DNA from: Caenibius sp964466155
GTDB taxonomy: Bacteria; Pseudomonadota; Alphaproteobacteria; Sphingomonadales; Sphingomonadaceae
DNA length: 5,125 nt
Assembly: GCA_964466155.1 (NCBI GenBank)
Contig: CAYXMY010000151.1
Span: forward strand, 1-5,125
Reading direction: 5' to 3'
This document shows positions 1 through 5,125 of this stretch, piece after piece. Position numbers and translations under genes: made by a program. The notes beneath the pieces were generated by a model. The model had not been told where the DNA came from, searched no databases, and saw nothing but the letters and a program-made list of their open reading frames with translations. How positions within the stretch are numbered: the first letter of the stretch is position 1; every line of letters starts with the position of its first letter.

Positions 1-1242
1 ATCGGCTCGGGCACCAGCCTGTGGACAATGGCGGACGATGTCCGGGCGGGCCGCCTGGCATTGACCGAGATGCCGTCGGCCGAAGCGGGCCTTTCCCGTT
101 CTGCGGGCACTTGCATGACCATGGGGACGGCGTCCTCCATGGCGGCGGCGATGGAAGTTATGGGGCTGGCGCTGCCCGAAAATGGTGCCGTCCCCGCCGT
201 GGATTCGCGCAGGCAGATGCTGGCGCGGGAAACCGGGCGTGCCATTGTCGGGCTGGTGGAGCGGGACAGGCCATTGTCCGCCATCGTGACCAAGGCGAGC
301 CTGGAGAACGCGCTGCGCGTGAATGCGGCGCTCGGCGGTTCCACCAATGTCGTCATCCATCTGCTGGCAATTGCCGGGCGTCTGGAAATCCCTTTGACGC
401 TGGACGATATCGACCGGCTCAATCGCGATATCCCCCTGCTGGCGAACGTCATGCCGGGTGGCGCTTATTTGATGGAAGAATTCTACTATGCGGGCGGCGT
501 GCCCGCCGTGCTGCGCGAATTGGGGCCGCACATCGATGGCAGCGCGGCGACCATTGCGGGCACGCTGGCCGATAGCGTGGCAGGCGCACGCAACTGGAAC
601 GAAGATGTCATTCGCCCGTTTGCCCGGCCGCTGAAACCGCAGGGCGGCGTGGCGGTGCTGCGCGGCAATATCGCACCCGATGGCGCGGTGATCAAACTGG
701 CGACGATCGATCCGGCGCTGCAGCGCCATCGCGGCCCGGCGGTGGTGTTCGATGGCGTGGCCGATCTCAAGGCGCGGATCGACGATCCCGATCTGGCGGT
801 AACGGCGGACAGCATTCTTGTCCTGCGAGGTGCCGGGCCGTGCGGTTATCCGGGGATGCCCGAAGCGGGCAGCCTGCCGATCCCGCGTAAATTGCTGGAA
901 CAGGGGGTGAAGGACATGGTGCGCCTGTCCGACGCCCGGATGAGCGGAACATCGGGGGGCTCCGTCATTCTCCATGCCGCGCCGGAAGCGGCGGCGGGCG
1001 GCCCGATCGGCTTGATCGAAGATGGCGACATGATCGAGCTCGACGTGCCCGCACGGCGGCTTCATCTCGACATATCCGATGCCGAACTGGAATGGCGCAG
1101 GGCCACCACCAGGACGTGGGCGCCCGTTTATGCGGGGGGATACGCCGATCTCTACACCGCCCATGTCGAACAGGCGGACAAGGGTGCGGACTTCGATTTT
1201 CTGAAAGGGCGGCGTGGGCCGGGCGTGCCGCCAGCGCACTGA
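1..1242 (+). CDS. IlvD/Edd-family sugar-acid dehydratase (L-arabinonate dehydratase-like), 5' partial
   Basis: The reading frame is open from base 1 to a TGA at 1240-1242, followed directly by a second in-frame TGA; 413 residues are visible. The ATG at 28 is internal: the in-frame residues before it (IGSGTSLWT) continue the family's sequence. IlvD/Edd enzymes are cytoplasmic [2Fe-2S], Mg-dependent dehydratases that turn 2,3-dihydroxy acids into 2-keto acids. Visible motifs, numbered from the window edge: SAGTCMTMGTASSM, with Cys38 as the likely third cluster ligand; ALGGSTNVVIHLLAIAG; EEFYYAGGVPAVLRELG; GYPGMPEAG; and DARMSGTSGG, with Ser318 aligning to the proposed catalytic serine. The end, DFDFLKGRRGPGVP, is family-typical. 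About 160 N-terminal residues, with the other two cluster cysteines, lie upstream (family about 575-590). The GTC-MGTAS and FYYAGG signatures favour the sugar-acid branch over valine/isoleucine biosynthesis. The exact substrate (arabinonate, xylonate, galactonate or another) cannot be read from sequence. It precedes the receptor gene by 48 bp, probably in one operon. Confidence 0.93.
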   Translation: MGSGTSLWTMADDVRAGRLALTEMPSAEAGLSRSAGTCMTMGTASSMAAAMEVMGLALPENGAVPAVDSRRQMLARETGRAIVGLVERDRPLSAIVTKASLENALRVNAALGGSTNVVIHLLAIAGRLEIPLTLDDIDRLNRDIPLLANVMPGGAYLMEEFYYAGGVPAVLRELGPHIDGSAATIAGTLADSVAGARNWNEDVIRPFARPLKPQGGVAVLRGNIAPDGAVIKLATIDPALQRHRGPAVVFDGVADLKARIDDPDLAVTADSILVLRGAGPCGYPGMPEAGSLPIPRKLLEQGVKDMVRLSDARMSGTSGGSVILHAAPEAAAGGPIGLIEDGDMIELDVPARRLHLDISDAELEWRRATTRTWAPVYAGGYADLYTAHVEQADKGADFDFLKGRRGPGVPPAH

Positions 1243-1276
1243 TGAGGCATTGAAAACACAAGTAAAACACGAAAAC

Positions 1277-1282
1277 AAGGAG
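1277..1282 (+). promoter_or_regulatory. Ribosome binding site of the TonB-dependent receptor gene
   Basis: AAGGAG lies 8 nt before the ATG at 1291, a near-ideal Shine-Dalgarno sequence and spacing. It supports 1291 as the start over the two further in-frame ATGs at 1297 and 1300. It sits at the end of an A-rich, T-poor gap (1250-1280) that contains AAAACA three times. I found no convincing -35/-10 pair in the 48-bp gap, so co-transcription with the upstream dehydratase gene is the simpler reading. Confidence 0.85.
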
Positions 1283-1290
1283 AGGGCCAC

Positions 1291-3600
1291 ATGACAATGA
1301 TGACGATTGCGCCGCGGCGGCTGGTTCTTGCTGCGGGGGGAAGTATTCTAGCGCTGGCTTTGGCGGAGCCCGCATTCGCCCAGGATGCCGCACTTGCGCC
1401 GGCCGAGGCGCAGCGCGGCAGCATGACATCGAACGACGATATCATCGTGACCGCGCGCCGGCGTGAAGAACGGTTGCAGCAGGTTCCCGTCGCCGTGACG
1501 GCGATCTCGGGCGACGATCTGGCCCGGCAATCGATTGTCACCCTGTCCGACCTCACGACCAAGGTGCCTGCGATCCAGATCATGCCGACCGCGTTCGGCG
1601 CCAATATCCCGCGTTTCGTGGTGCGTGCGCAGTCGCAGTTCGAACCGCTCTTCGCGCAAGACCCCTCCGTGGCGGTCTATTTCGCCGATGTGGTGCAGGC
1701 GCGCGCGCACGGCGTGAACGGGGCGATGTACGATCTGGCCTCCGTCCAGGTGTTGAAAGGGCCGCAGGGCACGCTGTTCGGGCGCAATTCGACCGGCGGT
1801 GCGGTGCTGATCGTCCCCAAGGCGCCAACCGACCAGTTCGAAGGTTATGGTACGGTCGAAGCGGGCAATTACGGCCTGTGGTCGTTCGAAGGCGCGCTCA
1901 ACGTGCCGGTTTCGGACGATCTGCAAATTCGCGTGTCCGGCCGCCGCTATACCCACAACGGTTACACCAGGGAAGCGAACAGCGGGATCGGGTTCGACGA
2001 TGCCGACAATTGGTCCCTGCGTCTCGGGGTCAAGGCCAAGCTGGGGGACAGGATCACCAACACCTTGTTCGTCAACACTTTCAAGGCGACGGAAAACGGC
2101 ACCGCTCTGAAATTGTTCAATGCCCGCCCCGGTCTCGCCGGTTACACGCTGGGCGTGCCCGCGCTGGCCGAATTCGCCGCCAGCCAGAACGAGGGTTTCC
2201 ATACGGTGCGCACGGCATTCGGTCGCGGCACCGCGCGGGTGAAGACTTTCGGCGTCGAGAACACCACCGTGTTCGAAGTGAACGACGATATCTCGATCAA
2301 GAACATCTTCGGCTACCGGTTCGTGAAATCCGACGTTCCATTCGATTTCGACGGTACGGAGCAGAAGATGTACGAAGGCCGCGTGGCTCTGCGCGGGCGG
2401 CAATATAGCGACGAACTGCAACTGATCGGCAAGTTCTTCGACGGGGCGCTGGACTTTATCGGCGGTGCCTATGTGTTCAAGGAAAGCGGGCAGGAAGTTC
2501 AGGATACCCTGCTCGATTACCGCCCGGTCTTCCTGCAGGATGCGCAAGGGATCGCCCATGTGAAGAACAAGAGCCAGTCGCTCTTCGCACAGGGGACGTT
2601 CCACGTGCCGGGGGTGGAAGGCCTCTCGATCACGGCGGGTGTGCGCTACACTTGGGATCAGCGCGAAATGAGCCGGATCGCCTATAACAACGGCAATTGT
2701 GCGCTTCTGTCGGCCGATCTCGGCGGCGTGCCGATCAGCCCGTGCGAACGGACCGGGAACTATCGCCACAAGGAACCGACCTATACGCTGGGAGTCGACT
2801 GGCAGATCGATCCTTCGCGCCTGATCTACTTCGTCACGCGCAAGGGCTATCGTTCGGGTGGGATCAACCAGCGGGCCAACCTGCCTTCGCAATATATCCC
2901 CTATCAACCCGAAATCGTGACCGATTACGAACTCGGACTGAAAGCGGACTGGGATTTGGGGGCGGTGGGCAAGCTGCGCACCAATATCGCGGGCTTCATT
3001 CAGGATTATAAGGATATCCAGCGCACACAGACGCAGACTGTGGGCGTTGCCCCCAACACGATCCTGATAACCAATGTCGTCAACGCGGCGAAGGCCAAGG
3101 TCAAAGGGGTGGAAATCGACGCGACCTGGAACCCGATCCCGGCCATCACCCTGCGCGGCTATTACAGCCTCGCCGACGCCAAGTATAAAAGCTGGGATGT
3201 GCCGATTGTCGGCGGCGGGGTGCAGGATCGTTCGAACTATCCCTTCGCCAACGTGCCGAAGAACAGCGGCGGCGCCAGCGCGACTTTCCGTTATCCACTG
3301 GCGGGCAATGGCGGCGAACTGGCGCTATCCGGCGATATCTATTCGCAATCCAAGGTCCAGATTTCGGATGACAATATCCAGCCCGAAGGGATCAATCCCG
3401 GCTACACCGTATTCAACGCCCGGCTGGAATGGAACGATGTCATGGGCACTCGCCTCAGCCTGGCCGGCTGGGTGCGCAATATCGGCAAGGAAAAGTATTA
3501 CACCAGCGGGGTGAGCGTTGCGGGGGCTGGCCTCGGTTATACCGTCAAGACCATCGGCGCGCCGCGCACGTTCGGCGTTTCCGCGCGATACGATTTCTAA
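1291..3600 (+). CDS. TonB-dependent outer-membrane receptor
   Basis: This complete 769-residue protein is an outer-membrane beta-barrel transporter driven by the TonB-ExbB-ExbD complex. Residues 1-30 form a Sec signal peptide (basic MAPRR-like start, hydrophobic LVLAAGG...ALALA core, cleavage after AFA before QDAA). The TonB box DDIIVTARR is at 49-57. The plug spans about 61-178, ending in the conserved VLKGPQGTLFGRNSTGGA (154-171). The barrel runs from about 187 to the C-terminal Phe769 (...SARYDF), with family motifs KGYRSGG (518-524) and AKVKGVEID (602-610). Length is normal for sphingomonad receptors (700-900). The only two cysteines, Cys470 and Cys485, fall 15 residues apart in a probable surface loop and may form a disulfide. 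There is no N-terminal extension for sigma/anti-sigma signalling. The plug ends AVLIVPKAP rather than the commoner AINIVTKKP. The adjacent sugar-acid dehydratase suggests a carbohydrate-derived ligand, but these receptors are poorly predictable and an aromatic, terpenoid or iron-chelate ligand is possible. Confidence 0.96.
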   Translation: MTMMTIAPRRLVLAAGGSILALALAEPAFAQDAALAPAEAQRGSMTSNDDIIVTARRREERLQQVPVAVTAISGDDLARQSIVTLSDLTTKVPAIQIMPTAFGANIPRFVVRAQSQFEPLFAQDPSVAVYFADVVQARAHGVNGAMYDLASVQVLKGPQGTLFGRNSTGGAVLIVPKAPTDQFEGYGTVEAGNYGLWSFEGALNVPVSDDLQIRVSGRRYTHNGYTREANSGIGFDDADNWSLRLGVKAKLGDRITNTLFVNTFKATENGTALKLFNARPGLAGYTLGVPALAEFAASQNEGFHTVRTAFGRGTARVKTFGVENTTVFEVNDDISIKNIFGYRFVKSDVPFDFDGTEQKMYEGRVALRGRQYSDELQLIGKFFDGALDFIGGAYVFKESGQEVQDTLLDYRPVFLQDAQGIAHVKNKSQSLFAQGTFHVPGVEGLSITAGVRYTWDQREMSRIAYNNGNCALLSADLGGVPISPCERTGNYRHKEPTYTLGVDWQIDPSRLIYFVTRKGYRSGGINQRANLPSQYIPYQPEIVTDYELGLKADWDLGAVGKLRTNIAGFIQDYKDIQRTQTQTVGVAPNTILITNVVNAAKAKVKGVEIDATWNPIPAITLRGYYSLADAKYKSWDVPIVGGGVQDRSNYPFANVPKNSGGASATFRYPLAGNGGELALSGDIYSQSKVQISDDNIQPEGINPGYTVFNARLEWNDVMGTRLSLAGWVRNIGKEKYYTSGVSVAGAGLGYTVKTIGAPRTFGVSARYDF

Positions 3601-3622
3601 GCGCTACAGGTTCGGGGGCATG

Positions 3623-3669
3623 GCCGGAGCGGCTGAATGGTATAGCCGCTCCGGCTTCGGGGTTTATTT
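3623..3669 (+). terminator. Probable intrinsic terminator between convergent genes
   Basis: GCCGGAGCGGCT (3623-3634) and AGCCGCTCCGGC (3644-3655) are a perfect 12-bp inverted repeat around a 9-nt loop (3635-3643), starting 22 nt after the receptor stop codon. On the plus strand a short T-rich tail, TTTATTT, follows at 3663-3669, but it is separated from the stem by 7 nt (TTCGGGG), so it is not a textbook terminator. On the minus strand the stem begins 8 nt after the stop of the small gene and has no T-run, so minus-strand termination would depend on the stem alone or on Rho. The stem may serve both transcripts and protect their 3' ends. Confidence 0.75.
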
Positions 3670-3822
3670 GTGCACTGCGCTGCCCAGCCGGTGATAGAGC
3701 TGGGCGTACTTTGTCGATTTGGGGTCGTTTTCGATCACTTTGAGGTAGTGGAGCACTGCCTCGCGCAGCAGATCGAAATCGGCGGTCGAGAGAACGGCGC
3801 GGGCGCGATGCGGTTCGTTCAT
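3664..3822 (-). CDS. Small hypothetical protein downstream of isocitrate lyase
   Basis: This 52-residue protein belongs to no family I recognise. The frame extends upstream to a GTG at 3859-3861, which would give 65 residues, but that GTG has no ribosome binding site and lies 4 nt behind the aceA stop. The ATG at 3820-3822 has AAAGGAAG ending 6 nt before it, so I choose the shorter form. The product is hydrophilic, slightly basic and cysteine-free, with no signal peptide or membrane segment. It looks like two helices, about residues 12-31 (STADFDLLREAVLHYLKVIE) and 37-51, joined at a likely break, NDPKS (32-36). It is co-directional with aceA, 43 nt downstream, and ends just before a strong hairpin, so it is probably the last gene of an aceA operon. 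A role linked to isocitrate lyase is only an inference from position; a spurious frame remains possible but is less likely given the ribosome binding site and coherent helical composition. Confidence 0.7.
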   Translation of the reverse strand: MNEPHRARAVLSTADFDLLREAVLHYLKVIENDPKSTKYAQLYHRLGSAVHK

Positions 3823-3828
3823 TGCATA

Positions 3829-3836
3829 CTTCCTTT
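3829..3836 (-). promoter_or_regulatory. Ribosome binding site deciding the start of the small gene
   Basis: Read on the minus strand this is AAAGGAAG, 6 nt upstream of the ATG at 3820-3822. An overlapping ATG at 3825-3827 is out of frame, and the in-frame GTG at 3859-3861 has no comparable site. This is the reason for annotating 52 rather than 65 residues. Confidence 0.65.
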
Positions 3837-3865
3837 CAACGAAGGCAGGGGTTGCGATCACGGTC

Positions 3866-5125
3866 TTAGGCCGCGAACTGGTTCATCGTGTTGTCCTTGC
3901 CGCCGGCCTTCAGCGCGGCATCACCGGCAAAGTATTCCTTGTGATCGTCGCCGATGTCGGAACCGGCCATGTTCTGGTGCTTCACGCAGGCGATCCCCTG
4001 GCGGATTTCCGCGCGCTGGACATTGCGGACGTAGCCCAGCATGCCCTGATCGCCGAAGTATTCGCGAGCGAGATTATCGGTGCTGAGCGCGGCCGTGTGA
4101 TAGGTCGGCAGCGTGATCAGGTGATGGAAGATGCCCGCGCGGGCCGCAGCATCGCGTTGGAACGTACGGATGCGTTCATCCGCTTCCTTGGCCAGTTCGG
4201 TCCCATCGTAATCCACGCTCATCAGCCGGGCGCGGTCGTAAGCTGACACATCCCGCCCTTCCGCCTGCCAGCGGTCATGGGCCTGCTGGCGAAAGTTCAG
4301 CGTCCAGTTGAAGCTGGGCGAATTGTTATAGACCAGCTTGGCGTTGGGCACGACTTCGCGGATGCGATCGACCATACCGGCGATCTGTTCGATGTGCGGC
4401 TTCTCGGTTTCGATCCAGAGCAGGTCGGCGCCATTCTGCAGCGAGGTGATGCAGTCGAGAACGCAGCGGTCCTCGCCGGTGCCCGAGCGAAACTGGAAGA
4501 GGTTGGAAGGCAGGCGCTTCGGACGCATCAGCTTGCCGTCGCGAGTGATGAGGACCTCGCCGTGGCCGACAGTTGTGACTTCCTCGCAGTCGAGGAAGGC
4601 GTTGTACCGGTCGCCAATATCGCCAGCTTCGCGGGTGAAGGCGATCTGCTTGGTCAGACCGGCGCCGAGCGAGTCCGTGCGCGCGACGATCACGCCGTCA
4701 TCGACGCCAAGCTCCATGAAGGCATAGCGGACCGCGCGGATCTTCGCGATGAAGTCCTCGTGCGGAACTGTGACCTTGCCGTCCTGATGGCCGCACTGCT
4801 TTTCATCCGAAACCTGATTTTCGATCTGGATGCAGCAGGCGCCCGCTTCGATCATCTTCTTGGCGAGCAGATAGGTGGCTTCCGCGTTGCCGAAGCCCGC
4901 ATCGATATCCGCGATGATCGGGACGATATGCGTCTGGTGATGGTCGATCTCGGCCTGGATCTGGTGGGCCTTGACTTCGTCCCCGGCTTCGCGGGCAGCG
5001 TCCAGCGCGCGGAACAGCATGCCCAGCTCGCGGGCGTCGGCCTGGCGCAGGAAGGTGTAGAGTTCCGCGATCAGCGCGGGAACGCTGGTCTTTTCGTGCA
5101 TCGACTGGTCGGGCAGCGGGCCGAA
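3866..5125 (-). CDS. aceA: Isocitrate lyase, 5' partial
   Basis: Isocitrate lyase cleaves isocitrate to glyoxylate and succinate, the first step of the glyoxylate shunt, in the cytoplasm; it allows growth on acetate and fatty acids. The frame is open through the right edge and ends with TAA at 3866-3868; 419 residues are visible. The ATG at 5099-5101 is internal, since in-frame FGPLPDQS precedes it. Numbering from that Met: the Mg-binding segment ADIDAGFGN is at 64-72, IQIENQVSDEKQCGHQDGK at 91-109 with catalytic Cys103 (codon 4793-4795), then VARTDSLGAGL and the substrate-loop region YNNSPSFNW. The C-terminus is KEYFAGDAALKAGGKDNTMNQFAA-like, as in the long (about 530-residue) Pseudomonas-type enzymes; KQCGH instead of the KKCGH of E. 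coli AceA fits that subgroup. About 110 N-terminal residues are missing. The active-site residues seen are intact. Promoter and regulator sites lie outside the window. The small gene follows 43 nt downstream on the same strand. Confidence 0.97.
   Translation of the reverse strand, partial: FGPLPDQSMHEKTSVPALIAELYTFLRQADARELGMLFRALDAAREAGDEVKAHQIQAEIDHHQTHIVPIIADIDAGFGNAEATYLLAKKMIEAGACCIQIENQVSDEKQCGHQDGKVTVPHEDFIAKIRAVRYAFMELGVDDGVIVARTDSLGAGLTKQIAFTREAGDIGDRYNAFLDCEEVTTVGHGEVLITRDGKLMRPKRLPSNLFQFRSGTGEDRCVLDCITSLQNGADLLWIETEKPHIEQIAGMVDRIREVVPNAKLVYNNSPSFNWTLNFRQQAHDRWQAEGRDVSAYDRARLMSVDYDGTELAKEADERIRTFQRDAAARAGIFHHLITLPTYHTAALSTDNLAREYFGDQGMLGYVRNVQRAEIRQGIACVKHQNMAGSDIGDDHKEYFAGDAALKAGGKDNTMNQFAA

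Noticed and set aside
28..30. ATG as the start of the dehydratase gene
   Set aside because: The frame is open to base 1 and the preceding residues fit the family. Starting here would drop the cluster and metal ligands of the N-terminal domain; it is a window-edge truncation.
1..1242. Biosynthetic dihydroxy-acid dehydratase (ilvD) assignment
   Set aside because: The GTCMTMGTASSM and FYYAGG motifs and the receptor neighbour fit the sugar-acid branch better. The biosynthetic enzyme usually has GACGGMYTANTM at the cluster motif.
1250..1280. Possible promoter in the gap (TTGAAA at 1250-1255)
   Set aside because: No acceptable -10 element occurs at 16-18 bp spacing, and it would fall on the ribosome binding site.
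1348..2907. A 519-codon open frame on the minus strand, antisense to the receptor gene
   Set aside because: It lies wholly within the receptor gene, its translation is Arg/His/Gly/Pro-rich with no recognisable motif, and such long antisense frames are expected in GC-rich genes with biased third positions. The plus-strand frame has a clear signal peptide, TonB box, plug and barrel.
3859..3861. GTG start giving a 65-residue version of the small protein
   Set aside because: There is no Shine-Dalgarno sequence between the aceA stop and this GTG, while the downstream ATG at 3820-3822 has a well-spaced AAAGGAAG. Translational coupling to aceA cannot be fully excluded.
5099..5101. ATG as the start of isocitrate lyase
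   Set aside because: In-frame coding continues to the right edge, and about 110 residues typical of the family would still be missing.
1..5125. Mobile element, CRISPR array, defence island or new multi-gene system
   Set aside because: There are no direct-repeat arrays, transposase or integrase frames, tRNA attachment sites or change in base composition; the genes are ordinary metabolic and transport genes.

Overview
The window looks like chromosomal DNA from a GC-rich alphaproteobacterium, most likely a sphingomonad (Sphingomonadaceae or Erythrobacteraceae). The grounds are the strong G/C bias at third codon positions, a TonB-dependent receptor of the type abundant in that order (signal peptide, DDIIVTARR TonB box, LKGPQGTLFGRNSTGGA plug motif), and a long-form, Pseudomonas-like isocitrate lyase. 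The taxonomic call is an inference from protein style; no rRNA or other marker is present.

Layout: (1) 1-1242, plus strand, is the C-terminal three quarters of an IlvD/Edd-family dehydratase, most similar to the sugar-acid (L-arabinonate/D-xylonate type) branch; its 5' end lies outside the window. (2) After a 48-bp A-rich gap with a strong ribosome binding site, 1291-3600, plus strand, encodes a complete 769-residue TonB-dependent outer-membrane receptor. (3) 3601-3663 is the gap between convergent genes and holds a perfect 12-bp inverted repeat, a probable transcription terminator. (4) 3664-3822, minus strand, is a small 52-residue protein of unknown function with a good ribosome binding site. 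(5) 3866-5125, minus strand, is the C-terminal part of isocitrate lyase (aceA), whose 5' end runs off the right edge.

Two transcription units therefore converge. The left unit pairs a cytoplasmic sugar-acid dehydratase with an outer-membrane receptor. This suggests a carbohydrate or sugar-acid utilisation locus in which the receptor imports a saccharide and the dehydratase converts a derived aldonic acid to a 2-keto-3-deoxy acid. The right unit is the glyoxylate shunt enzyme with a small co-directional companion gene. Every base is either in a gene or in a gap shorter than 65 bp. I see no tRNA, rRNA, CRISPR array, insertion sequence or defence gene, and no clearly new multi-gene system. The least explained item is the small gene behind aceA.
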